Source of the DNA: Acidobacteriota bacterium
Lineage (GTDB): Bacteria; Acidobacteriota; Vicinamibacteria; Vicinamibacterales; UBA2999
DNA: 59,380 nucleotides
Reading direction: 5' to 3'
Assembly (NCBI GenBank): GCA_947465645.1
Contig: CANIBQ010000023.1
Coordinates: 1-59,380 of the forward strand
Within the stretch, counting starts at the first letter, position 1. The number at the start of each line of letters is the position of its first letter. The notes under the pieces are model-generated. The model saw only the letters and a list, made by a program, of their open reading frames with translations. It was not told the DNA's origin and ran no database searches. Shown here piece by piece: positions 44,330-52,387 of the stretch. The translations under genes and the position numbers were made by a program.

Positions 44330-46005
44330 TCGGCGCGCAGGAGGTTCCGGAACGGGCCTGGTGGGATCGCCGCCGCATCGTCCTGGCGGCGCTCGCGGCG
44401 TGCGCCATTGCCGCGCTGGCGTTCGTCGTGCGCTTCAACACGCTCGGCGGTGCGCTCGGCGGTTTCGACAACGACCACTTCATCTATCTGGTTCGGACGG
44501 ACATGCTCCTCGATGGGGCGCAGCCGCTGCGCGACTTCGTCGACGCGGAACTGCGCGGGGCGTGGCCCGCTCTCACGTACGAGGTGTCTGCCTGGGCGCA
44601 GCAGCTCGGCGGGCACACCCTCCTGCCCGAGGCGTATCTGACGGTCGGCCTCCTGGCACTGGGAGCCGCGCTGGTGTTCCTCCTTGCGCTGGATCTGTCG
44701 AAGCGCTGGCCGGTTGCGCTGCTGGCCGCGGCACTGACCATCGCCGCATTCCCCAAGCTGTACAACTACTACAAGGTCCTCGGGCTGGTGTTCGGCGCAT
44801 GGTCGCTCAGGGCGACGGTCCTGAATCCGTCGATCGTGCGGCTGGGCCTGGCGGCGGTCGTCTCCGCCGTGGCCGTCTTGTTCCGCCACGACCTGGGGAT
44901 CTACGTGGCGGGTGCGATCGTTGCCGCGCTGGTGGCGCGCGACGCGGCCAGATGGACGCTCGCGGCTCGGCACGTGGCCATCTACGGTGCGTTCACAGCC
45001 CTCTGCCTGCTGCCATCGGCGGTATGGGTGCAGACCTACGAAGGCATTCCACAGTACCTGCGCGACGCCTCCGCGACCGTCGACGTGACCCGGGCCCGAG
45101 AGAACCTGACGCTCCAGTCGTTCGAGCTCTCGTCGCTGTTCGGGCACGACAACATGGAACTGGTGGCGTATTACGCGTTCTGGGCGATGCCTCTGATCGC
45201 TCTGGCGGTCATGGCCGCGCGGTTCCGGGCGCGGGGTCTGGCACCGAACGACGTCGCATTTGCGATCGGACTGCTCGTGATGAGCGTGCTGGCGAACATG
45301 GCGTTTCTCCGGGCAAACCTCGCCGAGCGCTTCGGCGACGCCGTCGCTCCGGTGGTGCTGCTGGCGGCGTGGGTGACGGGCGGCGCGTCGCTCTGGACCT
45401 CAGCCCTTGCACGCCGGATGGCCGTCGTGGTCCCGGTCGTCCTGTTACTGGCGGCGACGGGCGCGAGCTACGTGTTTTCCGATATCGGCCGCGAGCTCGA
45501 CACGAGTGGCTTGTCGGATTCGTGGGCGAAGACGGCACGCCGGTACCGAACCGTCCAGGATGAACTGGGGAACGCACCGCCGGCAATCTGGACCGATGCC
45601 GATGCGCGCGGCATCTTGCGCGCGGCCCGGTACGTCGCCGAGTGCACGCGGCCGAGCGATCGCCTGCTGACGATCGGGCCGGTGCACGAGATCCCCGTGT
45701 ACGCGCGTCGCCGTTTTGCCGCCGGCCAGGCGATGTTCAAGCTGTCTCTTTATACCTCTGAAGCCTTTCAACGCCGTGCGCTGGCGCGACTGCAGACAGA
45801 ATCGGTGCCTGTCGCCATCGCCGATGCGGGTGAGTTCGAAGAGTTCGAGGAGCTGTACCCGCTGGTCGCCCGCTACCTGGCGGAGCGGTATCGCGACGCC
45901 GGATCGATCGCCGTGGACGGCACGCCGCGGTTGCGGGTCTTCGTTGCCGTCGATCGCGAGCCAACCCGCGTGGATTCCGAGCTCGGCCTCCCCTGCTTCG
46001 GGTGA
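44326..46005 (+). CDS. polytopic membrane protein, probable GT-C type glycosyltransferase
   Basis: 559 residues. A first membrane helix (VLAALAACAIAALAFVVRF) is followed by an outside loop with FDNDHFIYLVRTDMLLDG, whose acidic pair is placed like the catalytic Asp of GT-C enzymes (PMT/ArnT type). About ten further hydrophobic segments follow, then a soluble C-terminal domain of about 150 residues containing CTRPSDRLLTIGPVHEIPVY and YARRRFAAGQAMFKLS. Such proteins use polyprenyl-phosphate sugars and act on the periplasmic face, so this would decorate the glycan during or after export. Substrate unknown. The start codon overlaps the preceding stop. Confidence 0.72.
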   Translation: MIGAQEVPERAWWDRRRIVLAALAACAIAALAFVVRFNTLGGALGGFDNDHFIYLVRTDMLLDGAQPLRDFVDAELRGAWPALTYEVSAWAQQLGGHTLLPEAYLTVGLLALGAALVFLLALDLSKRWPVALLAAALTIAAFPKLYNYYKVLGLVFGAWSLRATVLNPSIVRLGLAAVVSAVAVLFRHDLGIYVAGAIVAALVARDAARWTLAARHVAIYGAFTALCLLPSAVWVQTYEGIPQYLRDASATVDVTRARENLTLQSFELSSLFGHDNMELVAYYAFWAMPLIALAVMAARFRARGLAPNDVAFAIGLLVMSVLANMAFLRANLAERFGDAVAPVVLLAAWVTGGASLWTSALARRMAVVVPVVLLLAATGASYVFSDIGRELDTSGLSDSWAKTARRYRTVQDELGNAPPAIWTDADARGILRAARYVAECTRPSDRLLTIGPVHEIPVYARRRFAAGQAMFKLSLYTSEAFQRRALARLQTESVPVAIADAGEFEEFEELYPLVARYLAERYRDAGSIAVDGTPRLRVFVAVDREPTRVDSELGLPCFG

Positions 46006-46009
46006 CCCC

Positions 46010-46048
46010 GGCGTGCGATAGAATGGGGCACCCAACGTATCGCACGCC
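46010..46048. terminator. 11-bp inverted repeat hairpin in the 82-bp gap
   Basis: GGCGTGCGATA at 46010-46020 and its perfect reverse complement at 46038-46048 enclose a 17-nt loop that holds a smaller TGGG/CCCA stem. No T-run follows. It starts 4 bp after the membrane protein stop and ends 39 bp before the next ATG. It could be a terminator, an mRNA-stabilising element or an operator. Confidence 0.4.
46019..46024 (+). promoter_or_regulatory. possible -10 element (TAGAAT)
   Basis: TAGAAT straddles the first arm and loop of the 46010 hairpin, about 64 bp before ATG 46088. No clear -35 is seen. If real, the hairpin would overlap the promoter and could act as an operator. Confidence 0.25.
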
Positions 46049-46087
46049 TTGAGGCTCGTTGCCCGAGGCCGGAGCCTTGAAACCCTG

Positions 46088-47011
46088 ATGATCGACTGTA
46101 TCGCGGGATACCATCTGAACCCGTGGACGTGCGGTATTGCCAAATTCAACACGATCCTGGCCCGGCATCTGGAGCTGCCGGTGGTCGGCATCGGGACCGG
46201 CGATCTGGCGAAGTACCGCCGGCCCCTCTTGTCGATCAAGGCATCCGAGTTCAGTGAGCACGACGCGGCCGAGCTCGATCGCTGGGGCCAGGCGCATGCC
46301 GACCGGTTCGAGCTGTTCCTGCACGCCTTCGACGGAACCGAGATTGAGTGGCGCCTGCTCGCGGCCGCCGGGCGCGTCTGCGTCGGCAATGCGGAGCTCC
46401 ACGAGATGCTCCGCCCCGTGCGCCCGGACGTCCAGGAGATGTTCTGCCCGGGTACGATTCTCAGTCCGCAGCGATTCCAGAAGACCGAGCTGTCGGTGTT
46501 CACCTTCGGTATGGCGCACAAGATCCGCGTGCCGTTGTACCGGGAGCTGCGCGATCGGCTGGATGCAACCGGCAAGACCTATTCGGTGTACGTCTCCACG
46601 GCGCTTCACGAGAACACGAGCTTCGATGGATCGTTCGTCGTCCGGTTCGAGGAGCTGCAGTCGATCTTCGATCGGCACGTCTATTTCCTGGGGTACCTCT
46701 CCGATACGGCTGTCTACAACCATCTGATGGACTGCACGTTCATCGCGGCGTTTTTCGAAAAGGGGCTGCGAGCGAACAACACGACGGTCAACGCGGCGAT
46801 GGAAAGCGGATGTGCGGTGATTACGAACCTCGACCGGCATTCGCCGGAGGGTTTCGTCCACATGACGAACGTGATCGACATCAACCTGTGCGACCGCCTG
46901 CCCGGCGCCGACGAGGCGCGGCGCATCGGCGTCGCGGCGCGCGACATTGCCCACAGCCGCTACGGGTGGGAGCAACTGGTCGCGCAGCTGCAGCCGGTCG
47001 TTCGACTGTAA
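46088..47011 (+). CDS. GT-B-like glycosyltransferase (GT4-like)
   Basis: 307 residues. The start MIDCIAGYHLNPWTCGIAKF has the glycine loop region of retaining GT-B enzymes that act on a nucleotide sugar. FTFGMAHKIRVPLYRELRDR opens the second Rossmann domain, and FFEKGLRANNTTVNAAMESG then AVITNLDRHSPEGF correspond to the donor-binding end (ESG in place of the common E-G-x-P loop). It follows a hairpin-containing 82-bp gap and precedes neuB by 13 bp. It is unrelated to module A by motif. Specificity is not predictable. Confidence 0.68.
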   Translation: MIDCIAGYHLNPWTCGIAKFNTILARHLELPVVGIGTGDLAKYRRPLLSIKASEFSEHDAAELDRWGQAHADRFELFLHAFDGTEIEWRLLAAAGRVCVGNAELHEMLRPVRPDVQEMFCPGTILSPQRFQKTELSVFTFGMAHKIRVPLYRELRDRLDATGKTYSVYVSTALHENTSFDGSFVVRFEELQSIFDRHVYFLGYLSDTAVYNHLMDCTFIAAFFEKGLRANNTTVNAAMESGCAVITNLDRHSPEGFVHMTNVIDINLCDRLPGADEARRIGVAARDIAHSRYGWEQLVAQLQPVVRL

Positions 47012-47015
47012 GGAG
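47009..47015 (+). promoter_or_regulatory. ribosome binding site for the second neuB
   Basis: TAAGGAG, which also contains the upstream stop TAA, lies 9 nt before GTG 47025 and selects that GTG over more upstream starts. Confidence 0.7.
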
Positions 47016-47024
47016 CAACAGAAC

Positions 47025-48098
47025 GTGTCAGGGACTTTCAGAATCGGGCCGCACGAGATCGGCGATCGCACCCCGTGCTATGTCATCGCCGAGATCGGGC
47101 ACAACCATCAGGGCAGTCTGCAGAAGGCGCGTGAGCTGTTTCGGGAAGCGAAGCTCGCCGGAGCCCACGCCGTCAAGCTGCAGAAGCGCGACAATCGTGG
47201 CCTCTACACGAAGGCTGCGTACGCGAAATCGTACGACAACGAAAACAGCTACGGCGCCACCTACGGCGAGCACCGCGAGTTCCTGGAGTTCGGGCTTTCG
47301 CAATACCGGGAGTTGAAGGAGTACGCGAAGGAGCTGGGCATCGATTTCTTCTCGACGGCCTTTGACCTGGCGAGCGCCGACTTCCTCGAGTCGCTCGAGG
47401 TGCCCGCGTACAAGATCGCCTCTGGCGACCTGAAGAGCACGCCGCTCCTGAAGCACGTCGCCCATTTCGGCAAACCGATGATCATTTCGACCGGCGGCGC
47501 GCTGATCGAGGACGTTCAGCGCGCGTACGACGCCGTCATGCCGATCAACCCGCAGCTCGCGATCCTGCAGTGCACCGCCGGGTACCCGGCGGCGTTCGAG
47601 GAGCTCGACCTGCGCGTGATCGGCACATACCGCGACCGGTTCCCCAACGCGGTGATCGGCTTCTCCAGCCACGACAACGGTATCGCCATGCCGGTCGCCG
47701 CCTACATGCTCGGCGCGCGCATCGTCGAGAAACACTTCACCCTCAACCGGGCGATGAAGGGCACCGACCACGCGTTCTCGCTCGAGCCGGTGGGCCTTCG
47801 CAAGATGGTGCGAGACCTCGAACGTACGCACAAGGCGATGGGCAACGGCGTCAAGAAGATCTACGAGAGCGAGAAGGCGCCCATCGTCAAGATGGGGAAG
47901 AGCCTGGTGGTGGCCCATGATCTTCCTGCCGGTCACGTCGTGGGGCGCGACGACATCGTCATGAAATCTCCGGGGGGCGGCATTCCCCCCTACGAGATCG
48001 ACAAGGTCCTCGGCCGGGTCACCGTGAAGGCGCTCCACGAGGACGAGTTCCTCACCTTCGACGTCCTGACCAGCAGCACCGAGTTCGTTCGTTCGTGA
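47025..48098 (+). CDS. neuB: NeuB-like nonulosonic acid synthase (second copy)
   Basis: 357 residues. CYVIAEIGHNHQGSLQKARE keeps the canonical EIGxNHxG motif, and HAVKLQKRDNRGLY, YKIASGDLKSTPLL, QCTAGYPAAFEELD, GFSSHDNGIAMPV and VEKHFTLNRAMKGTDHAFSL are all standard family motifs. The C-terminus has an SAF domain (SLVVAHDLPAGHVVGRDDI). Compared with the copy at 34292 the active-site motifs are classical, so it uses PEP and a hexosamine-type or other aldose. It starts a cassette with SDR, ALDH, NeuA, transketolase and HAD genes. No NeuC-like gene is in this cassette, so the acceptor sugar may come from a different route. Confidence 0.88.
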   Translation: MSGTFRIGPHEIGDRTPCYVIAEIGHNHQGSLQKARELFREAKLAGAHAVKLQKRDNRGLYTKAAYAKSYDNENSYGATYGEHREFLEFGLSQYRELKEYAKELGIDFFSTAFDLASADFLESLEVPAYKIASGDLKSTPLLKHVAHFGKPMIISTGGALIEDVQRAYDAVMPINPQLAILQCTAGYPAAFEELDLRVIGTYRDRFPNAVIGFSSHDNGIAMPVAAYMLGARIVEKHFTLNRAMKGTDHAFSLEPVGLRKMVRDLERTHKAMGNGVKKIYESEKAPIVKMGKSLVVAHDLPAGHVVGRDDIVMKSPGGGIPPYEIDKVLGRVTVKALHEDEFLTFDVLTSSTEFVRS

Positions 48099-48904
48099 AC
48101 GGCGCGTTTCGTCTCGACGACCAGGTTGCGGTCGTGACGGGCGGGTGCGGCAAGCTTGGCCCGATCTGGGTTGAGGCGCTGCTCGGCGCCGGCGCCCGCG
48201 TGGCGGCGTTCGACCTGCCGGGTGTCAATCCGTCCGCCGCATTCGACGTCTTCGCTCGCAGCCACGGAGACCGGCTCCGCCGGTTCGACTGCGACATCAC
48301 CGATCGCGGTTCGATCGAGGCGGCCACCGGCGCGCTCATCGATCAGATGGGCCTCCCATCGGTGCTCGTGAACAACGCCGGCGTGGACCAGCCCGCTGAT
48401 TCCAGTGGAACCCGGTCGACCATTGACGGCCTTCCGATCGAGCAATTCCGCCGGATGGTCGAGGTGAACCTTCTCGGCACGTTTCAGATGATTCAGGTCA
48501 TCGGCGCGCGGATGGCGTCGCAGGGTCGCGGCTCAATCGTCAACATCGGGTCGCTCTACGCCGCGGTGTCTCCTGATCAGCGGTTGTACGATCACATGGC
48601 TGGCAATGTGCCGTTCCTCAAATCGCCGGCGTACGGCGCGTCCAAAGCGGCGGTCGTCAACATGACCAAGTACTTCGCCACGCTGTGGGGGCCGTTCGGC
48701 GTGCGGGTCAATACCCTGTCTCCGGGCGGCGTGCTGGGCAATCAGGACGCGCAGTTCAAGACGAAGTACGCAGCTCGGGTGCCGCTCGGCCGTATGGCGG
48801 AGCCGCGGGATTTGACGGGGCCCCTCGTGTTTCTGGCGTCCGCCGCGTCGAGCTACGTGACCGGTCACGAGCTGCGGGCCGATGGCGGCTTCACCGCCTG
48901 GTAG
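48095..48904 (+). CDS. short-chain dehydrogenase/reductase (PtmA-like)
   Basis: 269 residues. AVVTGGCGKLGPIWVEALLG is an SDR nucleotide loop in which GCGKLG replaces the usual GxxxGIG, a variant also seen in PtmA-type oxidoreductases of glycan loci. NNAGVDQP, SIVNIGSLYA (catalytic Ser) and YGASKAAVVNMTKYF (YxxxK) complete the active site. The C-terminal YVTGHELRADGGFTAW is typical of the family. It probably oxidises or reduces a hydroxyl on the sugar made by this cassette. GTG 48095 overlaps the neuB stop. Confidence 0.85.
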   Translation: MNGAFRLDDQVAVVTGGCGKLGPIWVEALLGAGARVAAFDLPGVNPSAAFDVFARSHGDRLRRFDCDITDRGSIEAATGALIDQMGLPSVLVNNAGVDQPADSSGTRSTIDGLPIEQFRRMVEVNLLGTFQMIQVIGARMASQGRGSIVNIGSLYAAVSPDQRLYDHMAGNVPFLKSPAYGASKAAVVNMTKYFATLWGPFGVRVNTLSPGGVLGNQDAQFKTKYAARVPLGRMAEPRDLTGPLVFLASAASSYVTGHELRADGGFTAW

Positions 48905-48910
48905 TGCCGC

Positions 48911-49960
48911 GTGGTGGATATCCGCGCCAGCGACCCCAGGTCTGCATGGCGGCGCATAGCGCGGGCCCTCATCTATCGAGCCCCGGACGAGTGCGAACGC
49001 TGTCCGACCTGCGCATCGCCCCGCCTCTACGAGCTGGACGTGCTGCTGGTGCGATCGCCTCTCGGGCGGCGCATCGGATTCGTGAGTGGTTGCCATGATT
49101 GTGGCCTCGTCTTCAGCAATCCACTCCCGTCGTCGGACCAGCTGAAGGCCTTCTACAGTCTGACGGGAGAATGGCGGCGGTCGGACCGATCGGATGCGGT
49201 GCGTGCGACCGCGAGCGTCGATGCGGCGCGTGGCGGATCGTGGAGCAGGCCGTTCGCGCCCATTCGCCACGAGCTGCCCGTGACGACGCCTTCTCCCGGC
49301 GCCGCCGTACTGGATTTCGGGTGTGGGACCGGCAAGCTGCTTGACGCGATGCAGGCGTGCGGGTGGGACACCTCGGGTATTGAGCCAGCCGTCGACGTGG
49401 CATTTCCGCGGCACCGGCGACTCGACGCCGTTCCTGACGAGCCGAGGTTCGACCTGATCGTTGCGAACCACGTGCTCGAGCACGTCACCGATCCGCTGGG
49501 GCTGCTGCGCCAGTTCGCGCGCGCCTGCCGGCCGGGGGGCTATCTGTTCGTGGGTGTTCCCAGGTTCGACACGTTGCCGCTCCACCGCGACTTGAAATAC
49601 GTGATCAACGGACGTGCCCACGTGATTGCGTACACGTGGCCCTGCCTGGAGGGACTCCTCGCGCGCACGGGGTGGGCTGCCGTGGGGCCGCCTCCCGAGC
49701 GCGTCGCGATAGGCGCCGGCCGCACGACCTGCTCCCGGTTGCAGGTCATCGCACGCCGGGTCGACACCCCGCCAGCGCAGCCGGCGTCGCCGGCGCTGGC
49801 AGCGCGCGATGCCATGCGCCAGTATCATCTACAGACCGAGGGGCGATCCCTTGTTGAGCGCCTGCGGTTCTTCAGGCTGGCTGCGCGCCGCGCAGAAGCG
49901 CAGCGCCGGCGTCGGAAGATGATCGGGAAGTCAGCCAAGATCGGGACGGCAATATCGTGA
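48911..49960 (+). CDS. class I SAM methyltransferase with N-terminal zinc-ribbon-like motif
   Basis: 349 residues. CERCPTCASPRLYEL and CHDCGLVFSNPLPS give Cys pairs near 28-34 and 60, as in Methyltransf_13 proteins. VLDFGCGTGKLLDAMQACG is the SAM motif near 135, and IVANHVLEHVTDPLGLLRQF the post-motif. The C-terminal 50 residues are basic and helical. GTG 48911 and GTG 48914 are both possible starts. It is the third zinc-ribbon methylase in the window (others at 36501 and in the 18729 fusion). It sits inside the NeuB cassette, so it likely methylates the same sugar. The stop overlaps the ALDH gene by GTGA. Confidence 0.83.
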   Translation: MVDIRASDPRSAWRRIARALIYRAPDECERCPTCASPRLYELDVLLVRSPLGRRIGFVSGCHDCGLVFSNPLPSSDQLKAFYSLTGEWRRSDRSDAVRATASVDAARGGSWSRPFAPIRHELPVTTPSPGAAVLDFGCGTGKLLDAMQACGWDTSGIEPAVDVAFPRHRRLDAVPDEPRFDLIVANHVLEHVTDPLGLLRQFARACRPGGYLFVGVPRFDTLPLHRDLKYVINGRAHVIAYTWPCLEGLLARTGWAAVGPPPERVAIGAGRTTCSRLQVIARRVDTPPAQPASPALAARDAMRQYHLQTEGRSLVERLRFFRLAARRAEAQRRRRKMIGKSAKIGTAIS

Positions 49961-51462
49961 CTGTGACTCTTGATCCTCGGCCGGTCGATATCGGCGTGAG
50001 TGCGATTCCATCGACCGTTCCGAACCAGATCGGCCACCAGGACGCGCGCGCGGCCGATGGCCGGACGTTCGCAAAGGTCGACCCGGCGACGGGGCGCACG
50101 ATCTGCCAGGTTGCGAGATCGACCGCAGCCGACGTCGACCTGGCCGTGAAACTCGCCAAGGACGCGCAGCCGGCGTGGGCGGCCATGACGGTGGTCAAGC
50201 GCGGCGACATCCTTCGCCAGATTGCGATGCTGATGCGTGAGCATCGCTCCGCGATTGCCGACCTGGTGGCGAAGGAAACCGGCAAGTCGAAGAAGGACGC
50301 GCTCGGCGAAACGGACGCGGCGATCGAGATGGGCTTCTTTGTCGCCGGCGAGGGCCGGCGATTCTACGGCCAGACGACGACCAGCGCGGTGCCGAACAAG
50401 TCCGCGATGGTCATCCGGCAGCCGCTCGGCGTCGCAGGCCTGATCATCGCGGCCAACACGCCCATCGCGAACGTCGCCTGGAAAGCCTTCCCGGCGCTTC
50501 TGTGCGGGAATGCCGCCATCTTGAAAGCCTCCGAAGACACGCCGCTGTCGGCGTGGGCCTTCGGGGTGCTCGCTCGCGAGGCGGGTGTTCCTGACGGCGT
50601 GTACACCACGCTGCACGGCTTCGGAGAAGAAGCCGGGGCGCCGCTCGTCGAGAACCCGGACGTCGCCGTGGTCAGCTTCACCGGGTCGTGCGAGGTCGGG
50701 CGCTGGATCGCGCAGACGGCGGGGAAGCGCCTCGCGAAGACCTGCCTCGAGCTCGGCGGCAAGAATCCGCTCATCGTGTGCGACGACGCGGACTTGCAGA
50801 ATGCGGTGACGTGGACACTGGGTTCCGCGTTCAGCAATGCGGGGCAGCGGTGCGCGGCCGGCAGCCGGATCCTGGTGTTCGATGCGGTCTACGACCGCTT
50901 CAAGCAGATGCTCGTCGATGCGGCGAACGCGCTGAAGGTTGGCACCACCGATACAGACGACTACGGTCCGGTGATCAACGAAGAGCAGATGAAGAACATG
51001 CTCTCGTCGGTGGAGCGCGCACGCGCGGCCGGTGCGGCAGTGCTGACCGGCGGGCGACGGCTCACCGGCGAGCCATATGGCGACGGCTTTTTCGTCGCGC
51101 CGACGATCATCGAGCACGCCGGCGCCAATGACGAGATCTCGCGGACGGAGCTGTTCGGCCCGATCACGATTCTCTACCGCGTCAGGGGATTCGACGAGGC
51201 GATCTCGATGGCCAACGATTCACCGTTCGGGCTCACCGCGTCGATTCACACGCAGGACATCAACCGCGCGATGACGTTCATCGGGCGGATTCAGGCCGGC
51301 GTCGCCGTGGTGAACGGCGGCACCTACGGCAGCGAGCCGCACCTGCCGTTCGGCGGCGTGCGGCAGTCTGGCAACGGGTGGCGCGAGGCCGGCACGCAGG
51401 CGCTCGACGTCTACTCCGACCTGAAGACCGTCTACATCAACCACAATCCGCACCAGGTATGA
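49957..51462 (+). CDS. NAD(P)-dependent aldehyde dehydrogenase family protein
   Basis: 501 residues and full length. ELGGKNPLIVCDDADL carries the general base Glu265 and GQRCAAGSRI the catalytic Cys299. ANTPIANVAWKAFPALLCGN is the NAD-binding region, and the C-terminal FGGVRQSGNGWREAGTQAL is standard. It oxidises an aldehyde to an acid. In a glycan locus beside neuB, SDR and transketolase genes it may form a uronic-type or aldonic intermediate, or handle a by-product aldehyde. The end of the coding sequence lies in a 56-bp tandem duplication. GTG 49957 overlaps the previous stop. Confidence 0.9.
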   Translation: MTVTLDPRPVDIGVSAIPSTVPNQIGHQDARAADGRTFAKVDPATGRTICQVARSTAADVDLAVKLAKDAQPAWAAMTVVKRGDILRQIAMLMREHRSAIADLVAKETGKSKKDALGETDAAIEMGFFVAGEGRRFYGQTTTSAVPNKSAMVIRQPLGVAGLIIAANTPIANVAWKAFPALLCGNAAILKASEDTPLSAWAFGVLAREAGVPDGVYTTLHGFGEEAGAPLVENPDVAVVSFTGSCEVGRWIAQTAGKRLAKTCLELGGKNPLIVCDDADLQNAVTWTLGSAFSNAGQRCAAGSRILVFDAVYDRFKQMLVDAANALKVGTTDTDDYGPVINEEQMKNMLSSVERARAAGAAVLTGGRRLTGEPYGDGFFVAPTIIEHAGANDEISRTELFGPITILYRVRGFDEAISMANDSPFGLTASIHTQDINRAMTFIGRIQAGVAVVNGGTYGSEPHLPFGGVRQSGNGWREAGTQALDVYSDLKTVYINHNPHQV

Positions 51463-51595
51463 GCGGCACGGCTTTCGTTTCTGTCGCTTGCATCAACCAC
51501 AATCCGCACCAAGTATGAGCGGCACGGCTTTCGTTTCTGTCGCTTGCATCAACCACAATCCCGGCCAGGTGTGAACGCCGTCGCTTTCGTTCCCG
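51435..51595 (+). repeat. 56-bp tandem duplication with a third degenerate copy
   Basis: Copies at 51435-51490 and 51491-51546 differ by one base (G51456 versus A51512). A third, diverged copy begins at 51547 and runs into the start of the NeuA-like gene. The unit spans the ALDH stop codon and the following ATG, so each copy recreates the coding end INHNP..V, a stop and an overlapping start. Confidence 0.93.
51459..51574 (+). other. two coupled 19-codon mini-ORFs created by the tandem duplication
   Basis: ATG 51459 (overlapping the ALDH stop as ATGA) opens a 19-residue frame, MSGTAFVSVACINHNPHQV. Its stop overlaps ATG 51515, which opens an almost identical frame ending in PGQV, whose stop overlaps GTG 51571 of the NeuA-like gene. 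They may carry ribosomes across the duplication or may be a passive by-product. No peptide function is implied. Confidence 0.4.
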
Positions 51596-52341
51596 CGCGG
51601 CAGGGATCCAAGCGGGTTCCCGGCAAGAACGTACGTCCGCTCGCCGGGCATCCGATGCTGGCCTACACCATCGCGCCGGCGATCGAGAGCGGCGTCTTCG
51701 ACTCGGTGATCGTCTCGACTGACTCCGAGGAGATCGCGGCGATTGCGCGCCACTACGGGGCCGAGGTGCCCTTTCTGCGCCCGGCCGCGTTCGCCGGCGA
51801 CACGTCGCCGGACATCGAGTGGCTCGAGCACGCGTTATCGGAGCTGAAGCGGCAGGGACGCACGTGGGATGCGTTCAGCCTGCTGCGGCCGACCAGCCCG
51901 TTCCGCACGGCAGCGACCATTCGCCGGGCATGGGCGACGTTCACGTCGCAGGACGGCGTTGATTCGCTGCGTGCCGTCGAGAAGTGCACGCAGCACCCTG
52001 GCAAGATGTGGGTGGTGAGGGGCGATCGGATGTTCCCGCTCCTGCCCTTCGGCCCTGAAACGCAGCCGTGGCACAGTACGCCGTACCAGGCGCTGCCGCC
52101 CGTCTACGTGCAGAACGCGTCGCTCGAGATCGCGTGGAGCCGGGTGGTGTTCGATCGCCGCACCATCGCCGGTGACGTGGTCGTGCCGTTCGTGACCGAG
52201 AGCTACGAAGGATTCGATATCAACGATCCGGCGGACTGGATGATCGCGGAGAAGCTGCTCGCCGATCGGGTGGTGCAGCTGCCCGCCGTTCCCCAGAGGC
52301 CGTACGGCGTCGGGCCGGCTGAAGCCGGCCCCCATGTCTGA
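51571..52341 (+). CDS. neuA: NeuA-like CMP-nonulosonate cytidylyltransferase (PtmB/LegF group)
   Basis: 256 residues from GTG 51571. FVPARQGSKRVPGKNVRPLA is the CTP loop, STDSEEIAAIARHYG follows, LLRPTSPFRTAATIRRA is the substrate region, and FDINDPADWMIAEKLL the metal-binding end. CTQHPGKMWVV and NASLEIAWSRVVFD are features of the PtmB-type group rather than classical sialic acid synthetases. It would activate the product of the neuB at 47025. The C-terminal residues GPAEAGPHV are encoded by one arm of a palindromic repeat, so the natural end was probably near RPYGV. Confidence 0.85.
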   Translation: MNAVAFVPARQGSKRVPGKNVRPLAGHPMLAYTIAPAIESGVFDSVIVSTDSEEIAAIARHYGAEVPFLRPAAFAGDTSPDIEWLEHALSELKRQGRTWDAFSLLRPTSPFRTAATIRRAWATFTSQDGVDSLRAVEKCTQHPGKMWVVRGDRMFPLLPFGPETQPWHSTPYQALPPVYVQNASLEIAWSRVVFDRRTIAGDVVVPFVTESYEGFDINDPADWMIAEKLLADRVVQLPAVPQRPYGVGPAEAGPHV

Positions 52342-52377
52342 GAAGAGAGAAAAGTAGGGGCCGGCTTCAGCCGGCCC
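52312..52377. repeat. paired REP-like palindromes (inverted repeat)
   Basis: Two 21-bp arms, 52312-52332 and 52357-52377, are perfect reverse complements separated by 24 bp. Each arm is itself a 9-bp stem (GGGCCGGCT / AGCCGGCCC) with a 2-nt loop. Arm 1 encodes the C-terminus of the NeuA-like protein. The form is that of REP/BIME intergenic elements; it could stop transcription or protect mRNA before the transketolase gene. Confidence 0.85.
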
Positions 52378-52387
52378 AAGAATAATC

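Noticed and set aside
51435..51595. CRISPR-like repeat
   Set aside because: Directly adjacent 56-bp copies without spacers; a tandem duplication, not an array.
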